Shown here in pieces: positions 25,983 through 33,013 of a stretch of DNA of 33,086 bases. The position numbers and the translations under genes were made by a program. Source of the stretch: Occallatibacter sp. (GTDB lineage: Bacteria; Acidobacteriota; Terriglobia; Terriglobales; Acidobacteriaceae); assembly GCA_031296165.1 (NCBI GenBank), contig JARLGF010000113.1, positions 1 through 33,086 on the forward strand, in the 5' to 3' direction. The notes under the pieces are model-generated. The model saw only the letters and a program-made list of their open reading frames with translations. It was not told where the DNA came from and did not search any database. Positions within the stretch are counted from its first letter, which is position 1. Every line of letters starts with the position of its first letter.

Positions 25983-26870
25983 TTAGCGCAGCCAGTAGGG
26001 TTTGGGAACGACGGCGGCCAGTTCGGCAAACTCGGCATCGGTGAGCTTGAATGCTGCGGCGCTAATGTTGTTTTCCAGGTGCTTGACCGAGGACGTTCCC
26101 GGAATGAGCAAGGTAAAGGGCGAACGGCGCAACAGCCAAGCCAGCGAGACAACCGCCGTGGAGACGCTGCGCGTTGTAGCAATTTTTTCGACGACCTCAT
26201 TGGCCTTGCGGCCCTGCGCCATGGGGCCCCAGGGGATGAAAGCAATGCCGTTGGCCGCGCAGTAGTCGAGCACGTAATCCCACTCCCGGTCGCTGAAGCT
26301 GTAACGGTTTTGCACGGAAACAATGGGTACAATTTTGCGCGCGCGCTCGATGTGCTCACGGGTGACGTTGGAGAGCGCGACGTGGCGGATTTTACCCTGC
26401 TGCTTGAGCCTTGCCAGGGTTTCGATGGAGGCATCGAAGGAGGTAGCGGGGTCCGGGACATGAAGCTGATAGATATCAATGCGCTCCAGGCGGAGGCGCT
26501 TGAGGCTTCCCTCGACGGCTTCCTGAAGATGCGCGGGCGCGGCATTGTGCTGCCACACGCCGGGACCGTGGCGCTCCCAGCCGCCCTTGGTGGTGATGAC
26601 CAGGCCCTGCGGATAGGGCACCAGCGCCTCGGCAATCAACTCTTCAGAGATAAACGGACCATAGGAGTCTGCGGTGTCAATGAAGTTGACGCCCAGCTCG
26701 ACGGCGCGGCGCAGAGTGGCCAGTGAGGCATCGCGGTCCGCCGGAGGGCCCCAGATGCCCTTGCCTGTGATGCGCATGGCGCCGTAGCCCAAGCGATTGA
26801 CGGTCAAATCGCCGCCCAGCGTGATGGTTCCCGCGTTTGCGGCCGACAAGGTTCCAGTTTGTGCAGACAT
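25983..26870 (-). CDS. Aldo/keto reductase
   Basis: NAD(P)H-dependent reduction of aldehydes or ketones, cytoplasmic. 295 residues, a single TIM barrel. The catalytic tetrad is complete: D65 and Y70 (NFIDTADSYG), K95 (VITTKGGW) and H137 (YQLHVPDP). The cofactor-binding section near the C-terminus is SPFTLLIPGTSSVKHLENNI. GGAG lies nine bases before the ATG. It resembles the YajO/oxidoreductase subgroup of AKR proteins, where substrates are rarely known. It stands alone, with a MITE-like element in its upstream region. Confidence 0.93.
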   Translation of the reverse strand: MSAQTGTLSAANAGTITLGGDLTVNRLGYGAMRITGKGIWGPPADRDASLATLRRAVELGVNFIDTADSYGPFISEELIAEALVPYPQGLVITTKGGWERHGPGVWQHNAAPAHLQEAVEGSLKRLRLERIDIYQLHVPDPATSFDASIETLARLKQQGKIRHVALSNVTREHIERARKIVPIVSVQNRYSFSDREWDYVLDYCAANGIAFIPWGPMAQGRKANEVVEKIATTRSVSTAVVSLAWLLRRSPFTLLIPGTSSVKHLENNISAAAFKLTDAEFAELAAVVPKPYWLR

Positions 26871-26895
26871 CGGAATCGCTCCAGTGATCGGTGGC

Positions 26896-27012
26896 TAGAG
26901 CATTTTCGGAATACACCTAGACTTTTTGAGAGCCATTACAAGTGTCTTTTTCTTGAGGAAAAAGACACTTAAGCGCATGGCTTCGGTCTACTCCAATTCC
27001 GAAAATGCTATA
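26896..27012. mobile_element. MITE-like element with terminal inverted repeats and internal hairpin
   Basis: TAGAGCATTTTCGGAAT (26896-26912) and ATTCCGAAAATGCTATA (26996-27012) are inverted repeats with 16 of 17 matches; a further TAGAC/GTCTA pair lies inside them. Between them is a perfect 13-bp hairpin, AAGTGTCTTTTTC/GAAAAAGACACTT (26940-26952, 26958-26970), with a 5-base loop. The 117-bp element has no coding capacity. It could be a non-autonomous transposable element or a REP-like structure. No transposase is in the window, and direct target repeats are not obvious. Confidence 0.55.
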
Positions 27013-27040
27013 GTTGTCAGTTATCAGTTATCAGTGATTC
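27013..27040. repeat. GTTATCAG-type tandem repeat, second site
   Basis: GTTGTCA, GTTATCA, GTTATCA and GTGATTC in a row, directly after the MITE-like element. The same motif set is at 18748-18769. Confidence 0.6.
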
Positions 27041-27060
27041 GCTTTCAGGTTGCATGGCAG

Positions 27061-27107
27061 GAAGCCACTGCGGAAAGCATCTTGAACGATGGTTCCGCAG
27101 TGGCTTC
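27061..27107. repeat. Perfect 15-bp hairpin after the oxidoreductase gene
   Basis: GAAGCCACTGCGGAA (27061-27075) and its exact complement (27093-27107) enclose 17 bases with a short inner CATC/GATG pair. It is 29 bases beyond the stop codon (27136) of the minus-strand oxidoreductase gene. No T-run is present on either side, so it probably stabilises or ends that transcript in another way, or is a repeat element. Confidence 0.6.
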
Positions 27108-27135
27108 GCTTTGCCCTGTCTAACATGGAAGTTAC

Positions 27136-28455
27136 TTAGATGGTAACTTCCCATCCTTTTTCATACTCGCGTCCCCATAGCTTCATGGCTTCAGGGTCGT
27201 TGAGAATGTGGCCGGTTGTTGTATTCAGCTTCATTTCCCGGTCCTTGAACCAGGCGATGTTGGAGATCAGCAGCATGGTGACCGAGATGTTGGCGATGGC
27301 GATGGGCGAGTGCAGCGTATCCAGGCCGCGCGCGGCGTTGATGAAGTTGGCGAAGTGTGCGTCGGTCATGGAATCGCGGCCGATCAGATCGCTTGAAGAA
27401 GTTTCGCGACCGGTGGCGAATGAGTCGATTTTTTTGCCCTTCAGGTCGTAGACTTCATACCCATCCCGGTCCATCACTACAGATCCCTTGGTACCAAATA
27501 TGGCCGATCCACGATCACGGTTGTAGAGCTTCATCCCGTTGCAGCAGCGGCCTTCCCATGAGAGGGTCTTGTTTGGGTATTTGAAATCGGTGACCAGGGT
27601 GTCGTAGAACTGCCAGTCGTCCTTGTAGCAGTAGCGTCCGCCGATGGCGGTAACGGCTTCAGGATAGTCAACGCCGAGAGCCCAGCGGCAGACGTCTACT
27701 TCGTGGGTGCCGTTGTTGAGGGTTTCGCCGGTGCCGAAGCGGCGCAGCCAGTGCCAGTTATAAGGATGGATGTTGTCCTTGTACTCGCTTCTGGGCGCCG
27801 GACCCTGCCAGAGGTCCCAGTCGAGCCATTCGGGCACCGGGACAGGCTTGCCGGTGCCCATGGAGACGCGGGTATTGGCATACCAGGCTTTGGCCTCGTA
27901 GGCCTCGCCGATGAGGCCGTCGTGAATCTGCTGGACCATCTTGATGGTGTGCGGCGAGGAGCGCTGCTGATCGCCGACCTGGACCTGCTTGCCGTATTTC
28001 TTCTGGGCGGCGACGAGAAGTTCGCCTTCGCGCGCATTGTGGCTGGAGGGCTTTTCGACATAGACATGCTTGCCTGCCTTCAGGCCCAGCACTGCCATGG
28101 GCGTGTGCCAGTGATCGCAGGTGGCAATCGAGATGGCGTCCACGTCCTTGGAAGCGAGCGCGTGGCGGAAGTCGCGTTCAGCCTTAGGCGCATAGCCCAG
28201 AGCCGCTTCAGCTTGCATGGCAAACTTGGCGCGAATGTGGTCGTCCGGATCGCAGATGTAGGCGACGCGGGCGATCTTGCTGTTGGCCAGCAACGCGGAC
28301 AGATGCGCGTGTCCGCGGCCGTTGAGGCCGTTGATGGCAAAATTGAGCCGATCGTTGGCGCCGAGAATCTGCGCATAGCTTTTTGCCGTCGAGGCCATTG
28401 CTGTGCCTGCCACACCGAGCGCAAGACCATCAAGAAAAGTTCGCCGGGTAATCAT
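27136..28455 (-). CDS. Tat-exported Gfo/Idh/MocA family oxidoreductase
   Basis: NAD-type oxidoreductase of sugars or inositols; in acidobacteria and planctomycetes many carry a twin-arginine signal. 439 residues from the ATG at 28455; the GGAG eight bases before it lies inside the codons of an alternative ATG at 28467. The Tat motif TRRTFLDGLA is at residues 3-12. The Rossmann part has FAINGLNGRGHAH instead of a strict GxGxxG. The catalytic-lysine motif is VYVEKPSSHN (about 130), and the second domain has NWHWLRRFGTGETLNNGTHEVDVCRWAL, with the usual GTHEVD. The enzyme probably works outside the cytoplasm with its cofactor carried in a folded state. Substrate unknown. Confidence 0.88.
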   Translation of the reverse strand: MITRRTFLDGLALGVAGTAMASTAKSYAQILGANDRLNFAINGLNGRGHAHLSALLANSKIARVAYICDPDDHIRAKFAMQAEAALGYAPKAERDFRHALASKDVDAISIATCDHWHTPMAVLGLKAGKHVYVEKPSSHNAREGELLVAAQKKYGKQVQVGDQQRSSPHTIKMVQQIHDGLIGEAYEAKAWYANTRVSMGTGKPVPVPEWLDWDLWQGPAPRSEYKDNIHPYNWHWLRRFGTGETLNNGTHEVDVCRWALGVDYPEAVTAIGGRYCYKDDWQFYDTLVTDFKYPNKTLSWEGRCCNGMKLYNRDRGSAIFGTKGSVVMDRDGYEVYDLKGKKIDSFATGRETSSSDLIGRDSMTDAHFANFINAARGLDTLHSPIAIANISVTMLLISNIAWFKDREMKLNTTTGHILNDPEAMKLWGREYEKGWEVTI

Positions 28456-28789
28456 ATGTCTCTCCATTCAAATGTTGGAGCAACCGGCAGAGGGAGCAAT
28501 CGTTTTTCACTGTCTGTGGCTGCCCGGAAAAGTTGTGAAGCGATGCAAAACCCGCTTACATAAAAACAGTCTTGCGCGTAGATCGATCAGCGAAGAAATA
28601 CCAGATGTGGGCATTCGCGAGGTTATTTTCGGTGTGCCTGCTACGGTCTTTCGCCGGGACAGATCATTATATAGCTGCATTCAGAAGGTTCGCGCTGTTG
28701 GCTCAGTTGCGGTAAGACAGGGTGGAGAGCTATTGCACCGGCCGGAGCGGCTGGTCTTGACCTGCGTATTAATAGAGGAGAAATGCACT
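28456..28789. other. Divergent intergenic region before the ECF sigma operon
   Basis: 334 bases between the oxidoreductase and sigma-factor genes. An AT-rich box TTATATAG (28667-28674) is the only promoter-like sign, and no matching -35 precedes it. No ECF-type GGAAC -35 was found, so autoregulation is not supported. No terminator, hairpin or small gene is convincing. Confidence 0.35.
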
Positions 28790-29407
28790 GTGACTGTAAA
28801 CTTGCAGCGCACGCGGGCGTCTACCCAAGTGATGGCAGCCGGCAGTGCACTGGAGCCGATGACTATGGCCACGGCAGAGGAGATTGCCGCGCAGGAGTTT
28901 TCGTCTGTCGTCGAGAAACACCGGCTGCAGATCTTCAGGTTTCTACTGGCATCCATGCGCGACGTGGACCTGGCGGAGACGCTGACGCAGGAGTGTTTCC
29001 TGAAAGCACACCGGAACTGGAGAAGCTTTCGCGGGGAATCGAGCGCGCTGACCTGGCTGATGCGAATTGCGATCAACCTGCAGAAGGACCACTGGCGCAA
29101 CCGTCGGATACAGTTTTGGCGGCACACGCAGACCAGTTCCGTGGACGCGGACGAGGCCAGCGAGTGGTTACCGAGCGGCGAGCGCTCCGCGGAGCAGCAG
29201 TTGCTGGCGCAAGAGCAGGTGAAGCTGGTGTGGAAGTCGGTGGCAGGGCTGAGCGAGCGGCAGCGAACGGTTTTCCTTCTACGGTACGTGGAGGAGCAGG
29301 ATTTGAAAGAGATTGCGCAGGCCACCGGATTGAGCGAAGGCACGGTGAAGGCGCACCTTTCGCGGGCTTTGGGGAAAGTGCGCGCGGAACTGGGGGGGGA
29401 GCGATGA
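28790..29407 (+). CDS. ECF-type RNA polymerase sigma factor
   Basis: 205 residues from the GTG at 28790, which has AGGAG nine bases upstream. An ATG seven bases earlier is in another frame and begins a shadow. Region 2 covers about 36-110 (LAETLTQECFLKAHRNWRSFRG, then ALTWLMRIAINLQKDHWRNRR), which melts and binds the -10. Region 4 (145-198) has LSERQRTVFLLRYVEEQDLKEIAQATGLSEGTVKAHLSRA, the -35-binding helix-turn-helix. There is no region 1 or 3. The stop overlaps the ATG of a membrane protein gene (ATGA), the usual sigma/anti-sigma layout. With the CpxP-like gene after it, the unit probably answers envelope stress or metal damage. Confidence 0.93.
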   Translation: MTVNLQRTRASTQVMAAGSALEPMTMATAEEIAAQEFSSVVEKHRLQIFRFLLASMRDVDLAETLTQECFLKAHRNWRSFRGESSALTWLMRIAINLQKDHWRNRRIQFWRHTQTSSVDADEASEWLPSGERSAEQQLLAQEQVKLVWKSVAGLSERQRTVFLLRYVEEQDLKEIAQATGLSEGTVKAHLSRALGKVRAELGGER

Positions 29408-29838
29408 GTTTGAGAGAGGGATTCGAGGATGCGCCGGATTTGATGTTGGAGCAGGCGCTGAAGAACTTCCGGGCGAGCGTTCATGCTTGGAGCGAGGCTG
29501 CATACAACCGGCCCCGGACAGCGGCGAATGTTGTGCGGCACCGCAGCTGGCGGCTGTCGGCGGGTTGTGCGCTGGGCTGCGCATTGGTGGCAGGGAGTTT
29601 GACCGGAGTGATGCACGAGCGTCATCAACGGCAGGAGGTGGCACGGGTAGCGGTGGCGGCGCACTCTGCCGAGCATGGGCGGAAGGTTGCTACCGGGCGG
29701 ACTCAAGCTCAGGCAGAGGACGAGGATTTGCTGGCCACGGTAGACAGTGATGTATCCCGCGAAGTTCCGAGCGCTTTGGAGCCACTGGCTCAACTAATGG
29801 TTGAGGACGAGGCCAAAGTCAGCAACGTGGGTAACTGA
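29404..29838 (+). CDS. Probable membrane-anchored anti-sigma factor
   Basis: 144 residues; its ATG overlaps the sigma-factor stop. The N-terminal half (1-50) is cytoplasmic and mildly charged, as in anti-sigma domains, but lacks the HxxxCxxC zinc motif. One membrane helix (about 51-70, LSAGCALGCALVAGSLTGVM) and an external tail follow. The call rests on position and topology, not on a recognised domain. An alternative is a structural protein of the stress unit. Translational coupling suggests 1:1 production with the sigma factor. Confidence 0.65.
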   Translation: MSLREGFEDAPDLMLEQALKNFRASVHAWSEAAYNRPRTAANVVRHRSWRLSAGCALGCALVAGSLTGVMHERHQRQEVARVAVAAHSAEHGRKVATGRTQAQAEDEDLLATVDSDVSREVPSALEPLAQLMVEDEAKVSNVGN

Positions 29839-29892
29839 GAGATTGGTAACCAGGAGACAGTCCCTTGGTAAGCCAAGGGGGAGGGAGTGGGA

Positions 29893-30570
29893 ATGAAGGC
29901 TCAGATTGCGGTGCGGTTGGGATTGGCGATTACGGCAGTAATGATGGCGGGAACGGTTCTGGCCCAGGGGCCGGGCGGGGGCCAGGAAATGGGCGCCGAA
30001 CCGGGCCCGGGGTTTGGGGAACATCGTCCACCCATGGAGCGGGCGTTTGGGGCTGGGGGCGATCATGGACGCTGGTGGAACAATCCCAAGATCGTGGAAC
30101 GGCTGAAGCTGAGCGACGATCAACGGAAGGCGATGGACGGCATTCTGCAGGTGCACCGCGAGAAACTGGTTGACCTGCGGGGCAGCCTGGAGAAGGCGGA
30201 ACTGGAGATGGAACCGCTGATGCGCGACGACCATCCGAATGAGGCAAGGATTCTGTCCCAGATCGACAAGGTGGCCCAGTCGCGGGCGGAGCTGGAAAAG
30301 GCGAATGCGCGCTTCCTGCTGGCGATTCGCGGCAAGCTGACGGCGGAGCAGTGGAAGCAGTTGCAGGCAGACCGTAAAGATCGCGAACCAGAGCGCCGTG
30401 GCTGGGGACCGGGTGGGCAGTTCCGCCGGCCGGTGCCTCCTCCGCTGCCTGCTCCTCCAGACGCTGCTCCGCAAGAGGGAGCTCCGCAAGATGCTGCTCC
30501 GCAGGGGACGGTTCCGCAACAGCCTCCTGCTTCTGCGGTGCTGGGTGCAGGCACGGGAGACGAGCAGTAA
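29893..30570 (+). CDS. Periplasmic Spy/CpxP-like protein with Pro/Ala/Gln tail
   Basis: 225 residues from the ATG at 29893 (GGGAG upstream); a GTG two codons earlier is less likely. A signal peptide ends near VLAQG. After a Gly/Pro-rich linker, an alpha-helical domain (about 62-165) carries two LTxxQ-type motifs, LSDDQ (73-77) and LTAEQ (149-153), the mark of Spy/CpxP/CnrX-like proteins that bind misfolded proteins or metals. The C-terminus is a low-complexity tail with repeated DAAPQ and EGAPQ units (190-206). The gene follows the anti-sigma gene by 54 bases and probably belongs to the same operon. Such proteins commonly buffer envelope damage or feed back on the sensor. Confidence 0.85.
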   Translation: MKAQIAVRLGLAITAVMMAGTVLAQGPGGGQEMGAEPGPGFGEHRPPMERAFGAGGDHGRWWNNPKIVERLKLSDDQRKAMDGILQVHREKLVDLRGSLEKAELEMEPLMRDDHPNEARILSQIDKVAQSRAELEKANARFLLAIRGKLTAEQWKQLQADRKDREPERRGWGPGGQFRRPVPPPLPAPPDAAPQEGAPQDAAPQGTVPQQPPASAVLGAGTGDEQ

Positions 30571-30628
30571 GCAGGGTTCAAACACAGGTTTACAGACAGA
30601 GAGCAAATGCGGTTGCAGTCAAGACCGG

Positions 30629-30665
30629 TGGCGGCAAGGGGCGATCCTCTTGCCGCCGATTTTTT
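30629..30665 (+). terminator. Rho-independent terminator of the sigma operon
   Basis: GGCGGCAAG (30630-30638) pairs with CTTGCCGCC (30649-30657), followed by GA and T6. It lies 59 bases after the stop codon of the CpxP-like gene. The stem resembles that of the flagellin terminator (GGCGGCAAAGG). Confidence 0.85.
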
Positions 30666-30888
30666 GTGCGCGGTGGGCAGAAGGAGCGGTAGCGGCGGGG
30701 AAGCGGATAGGCCCTTCAGAGCGCTTATCAAGCGCTGTAGCGGGCAGGCGTCTGTATCGAAGCGAGACAAACAGGTGAAGCGAGTTGGGACAGTAACTGA
30801 AGCGCATTGGGACAGCAGATGAACGGAAACTAGACAATCTGAATCAGGGTGCGACAGCGATGAGAGAAAAGGCTCTTAAAAATATGAC

Positions 30889-30915
30889 TAAAGTTATTTT
30901 GGCCGGTACCGATGA
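30889..30915 (+). promoter_or_regulatory. Sigma-28 (FliA) promoter of flagellin
   Basis: TAAAGTTA (30889-30896), exactly 11 bases, then ACCGATGA (30908-30915). This matches the sigma-28 consensus TAAAGTTT-N11-GCCGATAA at 13 of 16 positions with the right spacing. Transcription should begin near 30922, giving a leader of about 105 bases before the flagellin ATG. The rest of 30666-30888 contains one short hairpin (AGCGCTT-ATC-AAGCGCT, 30720-30736) and no gene. Confidence 0.82.
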
Positions 30916-31026
30916 AATGGGTGGATGCAGAAACGCCTATCCGGAAGTTACGGAGGGCCTGGCGGACGGAAAGAAGCACCGCGGGCAGGGGCGATGAGCT
31001 AGGCATCCAAGAAGGAGTTGAGTCCC

Positions 31027-32406
31027 ATGGCCCTCGGTGTATTGAACAACCTTTCAGCGATCTACGCAGAGCATAACCTGAACAACACGAATAGCAGCCT
31101 GCAGACGGTTCTGCAGCAGTTGTCGTCCGGTTCAAGGATCAACTCCGGCGCGGACGACGCCGCCGGTCTTTCCCTAGTGAACGGGTTGCAGGCCAACTCG
31201 ACGGCATTGACGCAGTCGGCGACGAATGCGACAGAGGGGGTAGGTCTTTTGCAGGTGGCCGATGGCGCACTCTCGCAAGTGACGAACCTTCTCAACCGCG
31301 CCGTGACGCTGGCCACCGAGGCCTCGAACGGCACTCTCAACTCTTCGCAACTGTCCGCGGCGAACCAGGAATACCAGTCGATTCTTTCAGAAATCAACAA
31401 CATCGGATCGACGACCACGTATAACCAGAACCAGGTATTCAGCGGCAAAACGGTGGCGATCTACACGGGCGACTCCTCGTCGCAGGGCTCCTCGGTGGAC
31501 GAACTGACATTTTCCACGTTGTCGTCGAGCACGCTAGGTGATTCAGGCGGCACGATGAGCTATACGAACGGCGAAACCAACGTGTTTGTGAATCTGTCGA
31601 CGGCGAGCAAGAATGCGCAATCGACCGACACGCTGGCGGCAACCGGCACCACGACGATGGAAGTGACGTATTTGGTGTCGGGCACGAATAACACAGCGAC
31701 CACAACGATCAGCGTGACCGGCGCGAACAATACGGCGCAGGGAATGATTGACGCCATCAACAACTCGGGCCTTGGCCTGACGGCGAGTTTTGGCACGGCA
31801 AAGTCGGCAGGGTCTGCGGCCATTGCGGCCGCGGGTGGAGTGGCCGATGAAGGCGAGACCGGCATTATCATCTCCGGCTCGGTGAATGCGGGAACGTCTC
31901 CAACGAGCAGCACCTATTCAGTAGGGATCAGTCAGGATACGACGGCCAACGCAACGGATCTGCTTTACGATTCCTCCTCGGGCCAGACCCTTACTACCGG
32001 CGCACCATCAACGGCAACAAGCAAACTTACGCAGGACACAAGCACCACGGGTGGAGTGGCCACGATCAGCTATAGCGCGGGCGGTTCAAGCAGTCTTGCC
32101 GGGACCAGTCTGAACACCAGCCAGGCCGAATCGGAGTCGACGCTGACCGCAATCAACGCGGCGATTGCCGATATTGCCGGACAGGACGGCTACATCGGCG
32201 CGCAGATCAATACGCTGGACTCGATCAGCCAGGTGATGAGCACGCAGCAGGAGAATGTGGTCTCCGCGCAGAATGCAGTGCAGGCCACGGACTATGCGTC
32301 GGCGACATCGGACATGTCGAAGTACGAGATTCTGAGTCAGACCGGCATTGCCGCGCTTGCCCAGGCCAACAGCGTGGAGCAGGAAGTAACCAAGCTTTTG
32401 CAGTAA
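31027..32406 (+). CDS. fliC: Flagellin
   Basis: Filament subunit exported by the flagellar type III system. 459 residues from the ATG at 31027 (AAGGAG nine bases upstream); an in-frame TTG at 31018 is less likely. The conserved D0/D1 ends are intact: ALGVLNNLSAIYAEHNLNNT and LSSGSRINSGADDAAGLSLV at the start, and AIADIAGQDGYIGAQINTLD with a final EILSQTGIAALAQANSVEQEVTKLLQ-type helix at the end. The middle (about 150-370) is a Ser/Thr/Gly/Asn-rich variable domain forming the exposed D2/D3 surface. Sigma-28 control fits late flagellar expression. No other flagellar gene is in the window, so this is a detached unit. A C-terminal helix rich in Gln and Ala fits filament assembly. Confidence 0.95.
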   Translation: MALGVLNNLSAIYAEHNLNNTNSSLQTVLQQLSSGSRINSGADDAAGLSLVNGLQANSTALTQSATNATEGVGLLQVADGALSQVTNLLNRAVTLATEASNGTLNSSQLSAANQEYQSILSEINNIGSTTTYNQNQVFSGKTVAIYTGDSSSQGSSVDELTFSTLSSSTLGDSGGTMSYTNGETNVFVNLSTASKNAQSTDTLAATGTTTMEVTYLVSGTNNTATTTISVTGANNTAQGMIDAINNSGLGLTASFGTAKSAGSAAIAAAGGVADEGETGIIISGSVNAGTSPTSSTYSVGISQDTTANATDLLYDSSSGQTLTTGAPSTATSKLTQDTSTTGGVATISYSAGGSSSLAGTSLNTSQAESESTLTAINAAIADIAGQDGYIGAQINTLDSISQVMSTQQENVVSAQNAVQATDYASATSDMSKYEILSQTGIAALAQANSVEQEVTKLLQ

Positions 32407-32447
32407 ACGCAGAACTGTAGCACCTTCAAGACAACCCAGGGACGGGC

Positions 32448-32483
32448 GGCGGCAAAGGCTAGACCTTTGCCGCCCATTTTTTT
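32448..32483 (+). terminator. Rho-independent terminator of flagellin
   Basis: GGCGGCAAAGG (32448-32458) and CCTTTGCCGCC (32464-32474), a perfect 11-bp stem with loop CTAGA, then CA and T7 (32477-32483). Strong. Confidence 0.92.
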
Positions 32484-32512
32484 GGTGCGGAAATGCCTGG
32501 TGTGTACTCTTT

Positions 32513-32716
32513 GTGCACCCCACCCCCTCCCCCCCCGATGTATTTAGTCAAGTTCCCCAATTTCAACGAGATACGAAGGTGGTACCGCCGCAAAAATTAG
32601 ATTCTAAAGGGGTTATATGTCAAAAATTAGATAACAAAGGAGTTATGGGCGTTTTTTTGTTTTTTTTGAGGTTTTCGTACCGCATATTAAGATTTGGACG
32701 CTTTGCATCGGGTTGA
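32513..32716 (+). other. Possible small ORF over decapeptide repeats
   Basis: A 67-codon frame starting with a poorly placed ATG (no Shine-Dalgarno, next to a C-rich tract). It reads through degenerate repeats (QRDTKVVP, QKLDSKGVI, QKLDNKGVM) and ends in a hydrophobic/basic stretch MGVFLFFLRFSYRILRFGR. The AT-rich DNA and the repeat pattern suggest a repeat element more than a functional gene. Confidence 0.2.
32561..32650. repeat. Three degenerate 30-bp direct repeats
   Basis: Units at 32591-32620 and 32621-32650 match at 23 of 30 positions; each has CAAAAATTAGAT and AAAGG(G/A)GTTAT. The unit at 32561-32590 is more diverged. The period is 30 bases, so a reading frame is kept through all units. 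The AT-rich composition differs sharply from the flanks. Each unit contains a Shine-Dalgarno-like AAAGG(G/A)G. Confidence 0.65.
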
Positions 32717-32780
32717 AAACTCCTTTGATGGCGTTTCTCCAGGGGGTGAGGCCGGGGCTGTTCTGAAAGACACCATGGAA

Positions 32781-32942
32781 CGATTGTGCGCCCGGGTGGG
32801 GTAATTATCTGCAAATTGGCAGGGGCGGGGAATAAAAGAACGCGCGGGGTGGGGGCACCGGGGAGACCACGAACCAAAAACGCGCCGCATGTCTGCCCCA
32901 CCGCTGATTTGCAGATAATTACTCCATCCAGGCGCACAATCG
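32781..32942. repeat. Long inverted repeat with 36-bp arms
   Basis: Left arm 32781-32816 and right arm 32907-32942 are complementary at 33 of 36 positions and share GTAATTATCTGCAAAT. Two of the three differences would form G-U pairs in a plus-strand RNA. Weaker similarity runs about 40 bases outward (CACCATGGAA against CACTATGAAT) and into the 90-base loop. The structure is either an inverted pair of copies of one repeat or a foldable RNA. No gene is convincing in 32484-33086. Confidence 0.75.
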
Positions 32943-33013
32943 ATTCATAGTGCTTTTTTGAGCCAGCGCAGCATAAGCAGCCCCCGGCACTCCACCCGAA
33001 AAGAGAAATAACC

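Noticed and set aside
28783-29403. Plus-strand frame starting MHCDCKL that runs into the anti-sigma gene
   Set aside because: Its upstream part is an out-of-frame shadow of the sigma-factor gene; only the part from 29404 is a gene.
32591-32650. CRISPR-like repeats
   Set aside because: Units are contiguous with no spacers, and no cas gene is present.
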